Positions 45,546 to 58,548 of a stretch of 64,000 bases of DNA are shown here, piece by piece (within the stretch, counting starts at the first letter, position 1; every line of letters begins with the position of its first letter). This DNA comes from Dactylellina haptotyla (Eukaryota > Ascomycota > Orbiliomycetes > Orbiliales > Orbiliaceae): assembly GCA_031310005.1 (NCBI GenBank), contig CM062384.1, positions 2,666,001-2,730,000 of the forward strand. The letters are read 5' to 3'. Below the pieces are notes generated by a model that saw only the letters and a list, made by a program, of their open reading frames with translations, had not been told where the DNA came from and searched no databases. A program made the position numbers and the translations under genes.

Positions 45546-47919
45546 ATGGTTTTGCCGGTAGTTTCGATTTGGTTGGCGCTGGTCCTGGCCGCAACAACGC
45601 AGTTTGCTCAGTCCGTCGGCGCGATAAAGGCGACCAGCCTCAAGCTGCGGACGAACCCGAAGGCGGACCTCAGGCTGACCAAGCGGGACTACATCACGAC
45701 GACATTCAGGCCGGATGTAGGTCAATCGGTCGCTTTTCTGAAAGATCGGGAGCTAACATGTCACTCGCGCGAGGGTAGAACGAGACGGTCTTTGGGTTCT
45801 ACGTCGATGTCCTCGTTGGTGTGTGCTCCGTCCCTCGCCGGACGACCCCATCACCATTGTCCGAGCGGGCCTGCTAATGAGTGTCTTTGTTGGGCACAGG
45901 AACACCGCCCCAGTTCTTCTCGCTCGCCTTCAGCACCGGTTCGACAACGTGGTTGCCGGCGCCGAAGAACACCACCGTGAAGAAGTTCTGCGATTCAAAT
46001 GCCACCGGAAACTCCTTCTGGTCTTGCTATTACAAAAATTTCTGTGAGCCACCTGTTTCTTTGGGAAAAAAAGACAGACATATGGCGGGTTGTGCTGACT
46101 GTTGCGGTAGTTAACTCGAATGCCTCGTCAACATTCACGGCGCGACGAGGTGTACTAGACAATTACTATGGCACCGGACTATTTGTAAGAAAACACTGAT
46201 AGACATATATATATATCTATTTGCTCTCTTTTTTGAAGCAATGGATTTTTATTAAATCTTCATGGCGGTCTCGCTAACTGGCTCTCGCGGAATAGGCGAA
46301 GGGAACCTGGGGCTCTGACGTCTTCAAGATCAACCAGCTAACGATCCCCAATGTATACTTTGGTCTCGCAACGAATTTCACCAACGCCGCGGAACTCGGT
46401 CTAGGCGTGGAGCGACCTCGTATTCTTTCACCATACCCGTCGATCCCCGAGGCCATGGTCTCATCTGGCGCTATAAATTCAATACTATACAGCATATACG
46501 TCAACGACATTCGGAACGACGGTGGAGAAATCTTCTTCGGCGCGGTGGATGAAGCAAAGTACGAAGGCGCGTTAACAACATACGGCAGCAACACTGTCGG
46601 ACAAGTGCCAATTACCGGCGTGTACTGGATCGCTCCGGATGGCACGAATACGAGTCTAACGAGTAGCGTGTTAGCGCCGGCCAGACAAGTTGGAGAGATC
46701 CAATTGGGAACTCCGTAAGTCTTCTTTAGAATAATTGATGTAAAATGTACAAACTGACCCTTATGTTTAGATCTCTGTGGCTGCCCAATGATATATACAC
46801 GGCGCTGGTGAATATGATCCCGGTGTTGACATATGCTACGGCCTACGACGCGTATATTGTCGACTGTGGGATCGATGACGCCCAGCTGGGAACCCTCCAA
46901 TTCGATCTTGATGGGGCTGTCATTTCTGTCAATGCTCGGCAGATGTTGGTCGAATATCCAACGGGTAGCGGAAATTGCGTCTTTACTTCGTATCAAACTG
47001 AAAAGTCGAGCAGTTCCAGCCCGGACTACCTGCTGGGGACTCCATTCCTAAGGTTAGCACTTGGATTCTCAGTGAACCTTGTAGCCAGAGATGCTAACAG
47101 AGAATATTGTATAGGTCTGCCTTTACTGTCTTTGACTACACAAACAATAGAACTTCAGTCGCACAGTCCGTCCAAAACTCGACTTCTTCCACGCTTATGG
47201 AAGTCCCCGAGGGTGGTATCGAAGCCTTGCCTCAACCATCCGGGAACCCGTCGGGCGGAACGCCGACCAATACTGTAGGATCGGCAACATCCCTACCCAC
47301 CATCTCGTCCGAACCGACATCCCCATCTCCAACAGTCGTTTCCGGAAGCAGCAATGGCCCAAACATCGGAGCCATTGTAGGCGGCACCGTCGGTGGCGTT
47401 CTCGCCCTCGCGATCGCGGGAGTTATCCTCTGGTTCTGCGTGTTTAAGAAACGAGGATCAAAGGAACCCGATATGCCTTTCCCACCAGAGCAATCTGAGC
47501 AAATGTCCCGACCCCCAGACGGCGTTCCAAAGGACGAGGGGTACGTAACTCAAACTCCGGCACCTTACTACGGAACCAGCAATAGCGTTCCGCCACAAAT
47601 CCCGCCCATGAGTCCCATGCAGCACTCCTATGGCATCCCACCTGCAACTCCCGTGCAAACGCACCCCCCGATGAATTCGCCGCCGTCGAGCTATCATGAA
47701 AACTGGGGACATTCCGGATTCGGGATCACACCTACCAATAACAACCGGCCCGCGAGTGTGATTAGCGGTAGCACGGCGGGGAGTGGGCATGGATACATGG
47801 GAACTGATCTATCGAGTTACGGAGGGCACCCGGGACAATCTGGGGGTATGCCTTCGCCGTCTTTGAATGCGCAGGGTGTGTATGGAAACTATGGGTATAG
47901 TGGGTATAATCAGTACTGA
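45546..47919 (+). CDS. Pepsin-fold membrane protein lacking both catalytic aspartates
   Basis: Seven exons (45546-45716, 45779-45818, 45900-46043, 46111-46184, 46296-46714, 46771-47052, 47115-47919) join in frame to 644 residues. A signal peptide (MVLPVVSIWLALVLAATTQF) is followed by the A1-family bilobed fold: FYVDVLVGTPPQFFSLAF, GGEIFFGAVDEAKYEG, ITGVYWIAPDG, YLLGTPFLRSAFTVFDY. The first active-site motif reads STGST (Ser82 for Asp) and the second QLGTP (Gln279 for Asp), so peptidase activity is not expected. A Ser/Thr/Pro stalk, one transmembrane helix (about 461-487, IVGGTVGGVLALAIAGVILW) and a 155-residue Pro/Tyr/Gly-rich cytoplasmic tail complete it. This receptor-like layout suggests ligand binding or wall sensing. 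Confidence 0.87.
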
Positions 47920-48199
47920 GGCCCGTGATAATGGATAAACGGTAATGATTTTGGTGGAGGATTTGGCAGAGGATGCCCTCCTTTTGTGCACATATAATTG
48001 TATGAGTTTACGGTTCTTTCTTTTAACTAACCATGCGGCGTCTTGCTTGGCTTTTGGATGTATATGGTGGAAATTAGTTGGTCTGCTAGCATGCCGTGCG
48101 AGAAGAATAAAGAATCTAGTTCATTGAGGCAAAATTTAAGCCTAAGCAAATCTATTCGACAAATTTTGCTGTAAATTTCGAATTTACCACTCGTCCTGT

Positions 48200-49967
48200 T
48201 CACTTAAATCTCAACCTCCAATGCCCTTGGCGCACGAGTTTACAATCCCCGAGGGGCGGTATTTCAATTTTAAGCTGCCTGAATCTGCTGCCCTCCACGC
48301 CCTCTCCACTCCAATGAATTTCTTCCATGCGGCGCTGCTTCTTTTGGCGCTTCTGGGCGGTCCTGTACATCGCCGTCCCGCACCAGCCACTCATATTTAC
48401 CATCTCTCTGCGCCCTTCGAGACAATACTTCACCGCCGGCAAATTCTTCATCCTGACCACAACATCGACGAATTCTTCCAACCCGTGCTCTGCTGCGCTT
48501 CCGAGTAGCAGATATTCCAACTTTTCGCACTTTAAGAGCGCCAAACGGCCAGATGGTATATGATCGCCCAGGATCCAAGGTTCTTCTCTATTTAGCGTGT
48601 CTGCGGCCCTTCGCTGCTCTGTTGTAGCTTGACTGGGCATCTCTCGATGCCGGTGTTCGCGTCCGGGGAAGATTCTGAGCTCCTTAAGCGTCGACGCGTG
48701 TTGGGATACGACGTCTTCCCAAAGGCTGTTCATGGCCTGGAGTACTTCTTCGTGGCCGGACAAACATCCGTGTCTGGTCGGGAGCGAGCCACATGTGTGC
48801 GAGGGGGCCATGATCGAAAGGTTCTCTAGCTTGTTGGAGTAAGATTTGAGATATTTGAGCATATGGTTGGATAGGATTGCTTCTTGCTGCACTTCGCGGA
48901 GTTGGACTTCATTTTCGCTGAGCGCATCCCAGATTGTATATGTGTTCTTGGAGACGTGGGGAGGGTGCGAATTGAAAAGTCTCAACGTCTGCAGTTTTGA
49001 AAGGAACTTTGGGACCAAGTGTTTCGGAAAGGTCTCTGGCGGTTTGTCGTCTTTAACATCGAGTACTTTTAGATTAAACGGTGACTTTTGCGCCTCGAGC
49101 CAGTCCCAGGATGTGAAGTCGGTGTCGCCCCAGCATTCGATGTTCAAATTGGTGAGATGCAGGAAGTCGACCAGATATTCATTCTTGGTGGGATTACGCA
49201 GGATTAATTTTAAATGCGTCAAGTTTTGGAAAGACTTGAATCCGACCAATGGATTGTGGAAGTAATGGAGATGCAAGTCTAGATGAATCACACTAGCTGC
49301 TATGGGCGATAAGTCTAGTTTTATGCTTGGGTCCGAATATTCGACAGGCCATCGCATCTTTGCCAGTCTCTTGAAACTACACACGAAATCCTGGAGGAGT
49401 CGCATAGATTCCACGGTATGCTCAAGAGTTTTGGGCTCCTCGTCATTGTTGTGAATATCAACGCCACAAAAGTTCCCAAATTCAGCGACATCGAGATCTT
49501 GGATATTGTCGAAGAGGAAATCTGAGCCGGGAGCAGGTGGGTGAGATATCCGGTCGAATTGCCGTCGGGATCGCATCCATTCCAGTTCACGGTCCCTGTA
49601 TCTTCGACGGATATATATGCGTAGTCTGTCAAACAATACTGGTGATGCTAAGTCGTTGAATAATCTTCCCACCAGACGAACATTTTGGAGGGTGTCAGTA
49701 TCGCCCCGTAACTATAGTTAAGCTGCGTTAGCCAACCCCGCAAGCTCAAGTTCTGAAAATGTGTTGCTAGTGTGTGGTTTTCGCGACATCGCTCTCAGCC
49801 CTCGCTGAGCCTCGATAACTCACCGAGAGTTAGGGATTGGGGATCGGATGTTTGAACAGAGATTGCGAAAAAAAACTCACATTATTTATGATTTTGATAA
49901 GAAGTTCGTTAGGGAGATCGAGGATCGAGATCTTGGAGCCCTTTGGCGGCATAGCAGCTTCCTTCAT
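48200..49967 (-). CDS. F-box protein with LRR-like C-terminus
   Basis: Two exons (49881-49967, 48200-49711) give 532 residues. The F-box spans the intron: SILDLPNELLIKIINNV in exon 1, then DTLQNVRLVGRLFNDLASPV in exon 2. The long C-terminal part has irregular leucine-rich strands (FQNLTHLKLILRNPTK, LSKLQTLRLF, KLENLSIMAP, CEKLEYLLLGSAAEHGLEEF). F-box proteins couple substrates to SCF ubiquitin ligases through Skp1; fungal genomes carry many of this divergent type. Without exon 1 the F-box would be lost, which supports the splice at 49881/49711. Start may be the ATG at 49967 or at 49952. Confidence 0.85.
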
Positions 49968-50710
49968 ACGGCGAAGAGTGGAGACAACACGCTGAGAGAC
50001 GAAAGCTCTTGCTACTACAGATGTTTTCGATTTATGGGCCGTTGATGCGTCAAAGGGTTTTGAATCTAATGGCGTGTTCTCAATTGTAACCGGGTAAGGC
50101 GTTCCTTTGTTTCCTTCGGGGTCGGGGCTCTTTTATATCCTGGGCGCAAAACACTCAGTATTGGGGCTAGACGGTTTGTCCGTGGAGTTGGGGGGTCCAT
50201 CCTTTTGTCAGGATGGGGTACTCTCGGCACAAGTTCGTGTTCTCACTTCAGTTCTACCAGGAAATTGTGACTTTTCAATCTTTTTGGGCGATGGAAATCT
50301 AACGACTTTAAGTATGTACAATCCACCAAATAGACCTGTCGACATATTAGCTGAAACGATGCCATTTTGGTCAACGTCTCGGGCTAGACGTTAGCCTGAT
50401 ATTTATCGAATCAGCCTGCCAAGATTCCAGGGTTCCACTTGTTCACGGTATCACAAGAAACATCGACTCTCAACTGGTGGAATTTCCATCCTTTCAAAAT
50501 ATAATGGAATTCAAATATTGGTCCTCTATCACGTACTAGCGGCTTGCTGTGAACTTAGAGGTATTGTAAATCGTTTACAAAGGTTCGATTATAATTAATT
50601 TAGTCTGACATATTAGTGCATCCAGTCAATTTATAGGATGCAGCCAGTATCCCTATTTCGCCAGGATTTATTATTCAACTCGCGCTCGCGACTCGAGTTA
50701 TATTGCCTGC
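49968..50710. other. Intergenic, promoter of the F-box gene
   Basis: A 95-codon forward frame (50107-50394) lacks ATG and has no family motif. Nothing else supported. Confidence 0.4.
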
Positions 50711-53048
50711 TTAGGTTTCTGAGTCCCAAGGGTCGGGAAACGGGCCAACCGAATTGTCGCAAGCAAAACGTACAAGATAGCGCGACCGCAGTCCCGTCCT
50801 AGCATAATAAGCGCCGTTATCATCGTATATATCGAAATTAGCATGTACTGCTCCTGCCCAATTCGCCAGCATAAATCTGAGAGGGATATAGGTCGGTTGG
50901 TCGATAGATATTGCAACAATCGCACCGGAAGTCCATTGGTCCCCACTGCAACACGTCGATTCGCCATCTTCATTCTCTCGAGTCCAGCCGGATATCGCTT
51001 TGCTTTCCGTCCATAGCCCCCCATAATTGTCTGCACGATAGGCCTGGAAAAAATACGTTGCGCTGCCTGGTGCGTAAAAGTAACCACGGTGGTTCAACGT
51101 ATATGCGAGATCCGGTGTTGGTGGATCAAGGCCGTACGGGTGCGACCCGGCTTCGTTAACGCCGTCATCTGGCCACCCGAACCCCGGGTAAGTAGTTTTC
51201 GTTGTATTGTATGGGACTTGTTCCTTGAAATATTGTGGGACAAACTCCGGATAACTGCCCCTCGTACCAACAAATGGATTGTGATAGATTGCAACATCGA
51301 GTCCGTAGTTATTACAAGATCTATCAGGTGCATCCCCTGCAGTGGCCGGTTCGGCGCCAAAGGGGCTTAGATACGGTGGCGCGATATCCGGATACTGACA
51401 AGAGTACGAAACGAGAAACGGAGAAGCGATCCGATTCTGTACATAATTCTCACCATCTTCACCAATGATTTCAAATGCAAACTTAACCGCTCCTCCAGCG
51501 TTAGCAAGAAGAATCCTAAGCGGGGTGAAGCTTCCACCGGTCAATTTAAGCTTGAATTCTCCGGTTGAAATACTGCCACCCGGCCCGTAAATAGAAGCTG
51601 CATCAAGATTGTCTTTGTTCCAGTTGGTATACGCCTTTTCGCCAGCCCAAACGCCACACCAGTCGTCAGCCTGCGATACCCGGAATGTATAGCTCATCGT
51701 TTTCGGGGCATAGAAGTAACCTCTGTGGTTTAATACGTAGGAAGTGGAACCGCTAGTAACCCGAGCCGTCATCCCATAAGGATGGAGAGCCTCAGAGTTA
51801 TCAGGGGTATCCCAGGCGATACCGGAAACGTTGCTTCTGCTTGTATCGTAGGTCGGTGCCGTTTTAAAGAAAGTTGGTTCGAAGTTATCATACAAACCGT
51901 AATCTCCAGACTCTGTTGTACGTTGATAAATATTATCATAGAGGGCAACTTCAAGTCCGCCGCTGTCAGGGCAAGATACATCTGGTGTTGGGATAGGGAC
52001 GTTTATTGTTGTTGTAGTTGTAGAAGTGGTGGTAGTTGAGGAAACTATCGTGCTCGTGGAAGATGAGGTTTTGAAGACAGTAGTGCGGTAGAATTTGGTA
52101 CTCAAGGAAACATTAGTAATTGTGGACGTTATAGATGCCGTCCGTTGTCCAAGAGTAACCGTTCTCGACACTATCACAACAATGGTGGATCTTGCGAAAA
52201 GAGTTACCGTTACAGTTCGAGTAGTCGTACCTTTCGGGAACTCGTTTGCTCCCCTTGTTTCAACTTTGGTTGTATGAATAAAACAAGCTAAATCGAGCAT
52301 TCCCGTATTGTTGCCGAGTTAGAAATCAAGCGGTGGGAGCATACTAAATTGATTCAATACATGTATCACTTACAACAGACATCTGGAATTGGAAGATTCG
52401 TTCTTTTAATAAATTCTCGTTTTTCCGCATAGTTTTCTGTACCGGTTGGAGCCGCTCCTGTTATTGTAACTGTTCGAGTGACAATTATTTTTGTTCTTGC
52501 CCATCTTGAAATTAGTCAGTAAACCACAATTTTTCACAGTACTAGATTGAAGTGCCTTGGACGGCGAACTGTACATTGTAATGTTAATACGAACACGATT
52601 CGTGATCGTAGTAGTGGCGTCAGCTACCGATGTAAGCTCTGTTCTGGTTAGAGTTATTGGGAGTACGACGGTGGCCTCGGACTCTGTAATGGACATTGAT
52701 CGTGTCGATGTTAATTTTATGGTTGTTGTTGAAATTGCGAAGTGTGTACTTGTCCTAGTGACATTATAATTCGTGGTAATAATGACTGACAAGCATGTCG
52801 ATTTTGTAATCGAATTTTGTTCTAAACGTTCATTCACTCAAGTATTACTTTCTTAATATTGATCATAAAAACGAGATTAATCGTGACGTACTAAAATATA
52901 AGGAGCAACTTGACTCCGAGGCCGATCTGTTCATTATTGTAGAACAGCTAGTAGCTTCACTTCGGCATGTCTGGCCAGCAACAAAATTTGTGAGTAACCC
53001 CGTGGTAAAGATGGAAGCTATGAGAAATAGTCTAGATCCCTTCATCAT
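50711..53048 (-). CDS. Tandem-GLEYA adhesin
   Basis: Four exons (52892-53048, 52575-52836, 52374-52504, 50711-52287) give 708 residues. Signal peptide MKGSRLFLIASIFTTGLLTN leads to a short Cys segment (QTCRSEATSCS), then a Thr-rich stalk. Two PA14-related GLEYA lectin domains follow, each with an N-terminal GLxVAxYxN strand, YVLNHRGYFYAP or YTLNHRGYFYAP, a W-x-G-x-W/K strand, and PLRILLANAGGAVKF or PLRFMLANWAGAVHA. The protein ends soon after the second domain, with no GPI signal. GLEYA domains bind surface glycans, typically through calcium. Exon 2 donor GTACAG (52574) is weak but is the only choice that keeps frame. The upstream Met at 53072 is an alternative start. Confidence 0.87.
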
Positions 53049-54499
53049 TAGAATATCTTCTCCCTGCTTCATTAATGGATATCATTGCTAGGTATTGGGG
53101 TGTTTCTAAGTACCACTCATAGCAAAAACGCAAAGAAACCAGCATAATATATAGTTATATCGGGATACCGTTGGGTGGTGAGTTCATGTTGACTAGGAAC
53201 CCGAGGCTGGGAATCCGCCAAGGTTTATAAAAGTCGTCTGTGGATCTCGTCATATCACTAGGTACCGTCAAATATTACATTGTTATTATATCATCGATCT
53301 ATAAATGGGCGTCGCGTCAGTATTGGAGATTAAAATGTCCGCGACAGGAGGATAGATTAGCAACCTAAGTGTTAAGGCTATGCGTAATCTATGGATTTTC
53401 TAGGAAGTACTTAAGTGCGCATCAATGAATTTAGTGTGCCAAATTTATGAGTTGAATGACATTAATTGCTGCTTTCCAGATTATCTGGACCTCTATTATT
53501 TCCCGCCATTTATATTTTTTAACAGGGATAGATTGTTCCTTACAAAAATTTAAGGGTAGAACCTATCAGTCGGCCTCCATGCAGGCACGGCACCGTGCAC
53601 CCAACTTGACTTCGGCTACAGGATCCCTTGCCCTGATTAGCATCATCGGGTCACACAAGCTGCCCACCCGCATATTAGCGAAGTCGCGCCAAGACAACCC
53701 CTAAGTTTCCCACGAGTTTGCATATATAAATTTGTGACGACGACTTCTCGGAAAACCGCCTTAGAATATCGGAAGTACGTATTTCTAGGTATAGATGTAG
53801 CATAAACTGGGACGCAGCCGTCGGCTGATTTCGACAAAATGGTGTCAGGTGACTGTAGCCCCTCAATCCAGCCAGCTGCATGCAGAGTTACTGTTGCCAC
53901 TACGTCACACCCGGGCCCAATGGTGGTCCTAACCTTCATTTCTCTGCGCACGCTAACCAGCTGCATAAGTTTCTGGAATCTCTAGAAGGTCACTGCCGCC
54001 CGCGCCAAAGCAGCTGGCCTGCAATTCCGACTGAAGGACAGAACGCTGGTATGTGTTGTCGCGACCTGAGGCCGCCGGAATTGGCAATAGTGGGCGGCCA
54101 GAACATTTTGGACTATGATTCCTCAATATGCCCTTTCCAAGTCCGGATAGATTAGCGCACGGATTTGGGAATATTGAGGTTTTTGAGGGTTATACTCTAA
54201 GGGGTATATATATAATGATATAACCGTCAAAGCCATGTGGTTTTGAGAGGCGTTAGAATTCTTATAAGGGCTTTCCGCGCCTCGTAAGATCCAAATCTCG
54301 GAAATCACGAAAGCCGCGACGACACCGCTCGCTGACCTTGATAATCTGCTACTGGTAGACACTCGGTCATAAAGTATAAAGCCCGGCATTGTCCCGGTGA
54401 CGGGAGCAGCCGGAATTGCATTGCGAGATACCGACACTGCGTTGGTAGCTCATTAGGGCTGAGATACAACTAGGCCGGAGACCAGCCATTGACATCAAC
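53049..54499. other. Intergenic
   Basis: No supported gene. Reverse frames at 53643-53966 and 54123-54437 start without ATG and show no domain. Holds the promoters of the divergent adhesin and receptor genes. Confidence 0.4.
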
Positions 54500-55935
54500 A
54501 TGGTCTGGATAGCCAACGTGAGTTTCAGACTCTATGTTTCCCTAAAAGAACCAATATCGTTTGATAGAGAGAAAATAAAAAATCGCTCTCTTTTCTTTAA
54601 AAAAACTTAACTAATATGCAATGTGTGGTTTGCAGGTCGTAGAATTTGTGTTCCTAGGCGTGGCCACTATCTTTGTTGTCTTACGGATATACGTGCGAAA
54701 GTTCCGGCGAAGAAATACACGTTGCACTTTCACCCCTAGCGATTGGGTTATCTCATTAACCCTAGTGTGCTTCTATACCACTGCTGCCATTGACTTGACT
54801 TTGGGGGTCGCCGGATTCAACGACGGCAAATTAACCGTCGACGACACATCGGAGAGCCCATGGAGCGCAGATGTAGCGAGGAAGAGAAAATTGTTAAGGG
54901 CGCTAATGAAGGTATTTACACCGAAGTCTTTCTACAGCATTGAGGGTTTGGACACTGTTATTGTCTAGGAGTCTTTCAGATAGAGACTAATTCTGCAATG
55001 CTATTTTGAGCCGAACAGACAATATTCGCATCGACCATACCATACCTATTATCCCTTTGGGGAGTGAAGCTTTATCTAATAATGCTATACTACCAACTTC
55101 TCTCCGCGGCGACTATGCCTCGACAGCGGATAGCGCTTCACATCATAGCAGTCGTTGTGGGATCTGCCCTTATTGTGTGTATCTTCATCAACATGTTCTG
55201 GTGCATGCCTGTTAGTGGTAACTGGGAGGTAGAAGACCCGCACAAAACTTGCATCTCATATTTGGCCACAATACCGTACACTGTAACAGCGTACTTACAC
55301 ATTGGGACCGAAGTATTACGTATATTTTCTCCCCAATCCATCTTACTTGCAGTTAATCACAAAGATGATTTAGAAACTAAACCATATTCGGGATCGTAGT
55401 CTTCGTCCTTCCGTTCACATTTCTCCACATCCTTCGAAGAAGAAATAAGAGACAGTTTTATGCATCAGCGGCCATGTTTGCAGTTGGTTTCATTGGAGTG
55501 CTCATCTCAATCGGTCGAGTTGCATACATCTATAGTGCCAAACCTGGTCCGGTAATCAGCGTCCTCGTGGCATGGGCAGCATTAGAGCAGGGCTTCGGGA
55601 TTGTTATATGCTGCCTACCTGCATTCAAAAGCCTGATTATCCGAAGAAGGCGTTCCTCTGCCGGGACGGAAGCCGGTCTCGTGCATGGATCTGGTAGTAG
55701 AAGCACACGGTGCATAGATAGTGGCGGGCGAAGCACTGGCAACTCAGAATTAGGCGTTTCACACCACACAGTATCTATCGAAAATAGAGTTGCGATTCGA
55801 GATCCTGATATCGGAATCATGCGTGTGGACACATTTGAGCGCGAGGTCAAGGGGGGTGAGAGTATTAAAGAGAGACTTGATAACATGAAAGCAAGACAAA
55901 GTAGTATTATGAGCTTGTTTGGGAAGAGGACATGA
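54500..55935 (+). CDS. PTH11-like / fungal rhodopsin-domain receptor
   Basis: Four exons (54500-54517, 54636-54911, 55019-55319, 55400-55935) give 376 residues. The first exon codes only MVWIAN. Hydrophobic spans: VVEFVFLGVATIFVVLRIYV, SDWVISLTLVCFYTTAAIDL, IPYLLSLWGVKLYLIMLYYQ, IIAVVVGSALIVCIFINMFW, VLLFVLPFTFLHILRRR, MFAVGFIGVLISIGRVAYIY and ISVLVAWAALEQGFGIVICC. This matches the fungal rhodopsin-domain family, of which Pth11 of the rice-blast fungus is the best known member; it lacks an N-terminal CFEM. The loop motif CMPVSGNWEVEDPHKTC and the WAALEQGFGIV helix are family-typical. The cytoplasmic tail is Ser/Arg-rich. A role in sensing surface or host cues is inference. Confidence 0.85.
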
Positions 55936-58548
55936 TATTGAGTAGCAGAATAGATATGATCGTTCAAGACATCTGAAATTCAGACAGCAGATATTCAGTA
56001 GTAGAAGGCCGGAAGTCTTCTGAAAGTTGGCACTGCACTGTAGATGATTTTTAGCATTCTTCAAGTTTGTATATTAATATTCTATCGTCCTTTTATTGCC
56101 AACCAGGTCCCGGCGGGGTTGAAAACTTGATTGATTCCTGCAAGCTTTCTACAATATATATAATCACGAACTATCTGGAACGGGAGATTTAGAATTACTG
56201 CCATTGCTTAATCATTTTTTCAACGTTCGAGTTTTGCAATCGAGCGGGCCAGTTTTCCGTGCAAAATCATTGGTTAGATTGCGTCCCTACGAGCAAACTC
56301 AATGGAACTTGAAGTCGAGAAAACAAAACCACAAAACTCGAGTATCATTTGCAATATTTGTTTTTCGCTCACAGTGGTTTCGGTTCCAAATCTCCCGCCG
56401 AATAACACTCCCCTCGGACCTACGAAGTAACGCGGAGGAAAATTTGGCCTCTTCTGCATCGTCAAACTGTGCAGCTTTGAGTAGGAATCAATGTGAATGC
56501 CCCGAAAGGTAACCACAGCCGGGTCTGGTACCGAGTACGAGCGCGACTAGAATCTCGGCAATATTGATCACTCCTTGAGGGTCGAACTATGCAAATTTCG
56601 AACCATGGATTTTGTTTCTCGCCACCCAGGTATTTCGAATGCTCTCCATAGGTGATTGGACGATATAGACACCGACAAGATCCCAGTGCGAGTTGCCTTT
56701 CCACAACGAATCAACAAATGTGATCTCCTATCAATTGGAGTTCTCTTTCTAATCGCTAACATTATTATGGCGTAAGAACCTACGCTGTGATGAATACTTG
56801 ATATTAAAATGGACATGCTTCAACACTAGCTCGGATAAAATAGTATCTCCGGTCGCCGTAGGAGTTATAAAATATTCTCCTATAATATATTATAAGCCCA
56901 ATAATCTTAATCAAACTAGATCGTAGAAAAACCTGCAAAGAACAACTAAATAGGGGCTTCACCTTCGAAATATTTGCCGGTACTGTGAGGTATGTTAGCT
57001 GCTGTGTGTATTTTAGCTGCTGTGTGGGCGCCCACGGTCCTAAATTCGCCGTGTTCGAAAACCCACCGTTTTTGCGGAACCTCACCATATTACATCTGGA
57101 ATATCGGGGCGAGCCACCCCGACCGCCTTCCGCATGTTAAAACCTTCGTGAAACCAATATAGAAGGGTGGCCCGTGATCACGACCTAGCAGAATTATCGA
57201 GTACTCGATGCTCTCAACACATGCTTAATTTAAAAATTGCCGACTTATCCAGCTATCAAAGCTCGAGGATTACGTATTCTTTCTAGCCAAGGGACATGGG
57301 CTGCGAGTCTGATTCTGTGCTTGGCACGCTTTGAGTACCAAATGATTTTCCAATGGGTTTCCATCCTCCTTCTCAAGTACACCGTGCAAGGTTCTCCGTC
57401 CCATATTCACGAATGGGTACCCAGAACCAGGATTCTCCGCAATATAGTTCCAAAGCGAATCGCTTGGCTTACTGCCGTAGCTAGTGCCAAGCTTCCGTTC
57501 TTCTTACTCAAATCGTGAGTAAAATAAGTCATTGCCGGATCCAGGTGACCTTCTGTCCCAGGGGTAAATTGACTCCATGGTTTAGAAGACGGAGAAAAGT
57601 TATCTATTTCCTCCTTCAACAACTATTTTCCACAAATCCTCTCCACAGGTGCACCCATAACCCATTCATATGTAAAATATGACAGCGTTACCCATGCGTT
57701 TGTGGTGTGCCTCGACGGGATGCCGCGCCGATGTATCCTTGGCCAAGACGCGGTTGGACGCAACCGAACCTATCGCAGCGAGGGGGCCTTGGGCTTGGCG
57801 CGTGCTTGGCGCGATAGCCCGCCAGGGGCAGGTTTTAAAACAAGCTCAACACTTTGATGACTATCTCCCCATATGGCCTTTGCTTTTCGGCCAACTAAAA
57901 ACATGGGGATATAAAAGAGCTTTGCGTATATTGGGGATATTGCAGGGGCCTTCAAAATTTCGCCTCTCTTCTGGCTGGTCCCGCTTACGCCCTCGCTACT
58001 GGTCTTGGACATGTGGTCGGACAATGTGGTCGGACAATGTGGTCGGACAATCAGCATGCTCGGGCTGGGGATATTTACGCCGCCCAGCATTTTCAACAAA
58101 TAGAGAAGTGTTCTGTCCATAGAGGAGTCGGTTAAGGTTGCACATACATGTTATTGTCAGATCTGGGCGAGGGAAAATTAATCTTGGTTGTTTGAAGAAA
58201 CCCCTTGAGATCGGAAGCGGAGGCTCGGCGATCGCCCTCAGCTATTGAGAAACGTGGAAACCATTGGAGCGCTCAAGCTCATATTTGCCCCTGGCGCCTG
58301 CTGCGTGCCTGCTTCCACGGTGAAATAAAACACCGCCTTATAATATATTGAAAGCTGAAAATATAGTGAATTTAATTGTAATTCGTGACTATAAAGATCA
58401 TTGCCCTCTCCTAGAGATGATGCCCTTCTTCTTTACTACTCACCAGATTGCAACCGATTCTTATATCAAGTGATTAGTTAACAGGTTATCTTTCTTGAAA
58501 AGCTTGCTACCACGGTTTTAATACTTCGCTAGTCGAATCATCTCCAAG
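55936..58548. other. Long intergenic stretch
   Basis: No supported gene in about 2.6 kb. A forward 147-codon frame (57679-58122) is Trp/Arg-rich and overlaps a tandem repeat, so is unlikely to be real. A 13-base tandem repeat lies at 58011-58049, and CACACAGCAGCTAA-type direct repeats occur near 57000. The right end is the pectate lyase promoter. Confidence 0.45.
58011..58049. repeat. 13-base tandem repeat, 3 perfect copies
   Basis: Unit ATGTGGTCGGACA repeated three times without error about 500 bases before the pectate lyase start. Perfect identity points to recent slippage. Confidence 0.9.

Noticed and set aside
46274-46996. 240-codon reverse-strand frame
   Set aside because: Antisense shadow of exons 5 and 6 of the protease-like gene, which splice in frame on the forward strand.
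57679-58122. 147-codon forward frame before the pectate lyase
   Set aside because: Runs through the 13-base tandem repeat, has odd Trp/Arg-rich composition and no domain.
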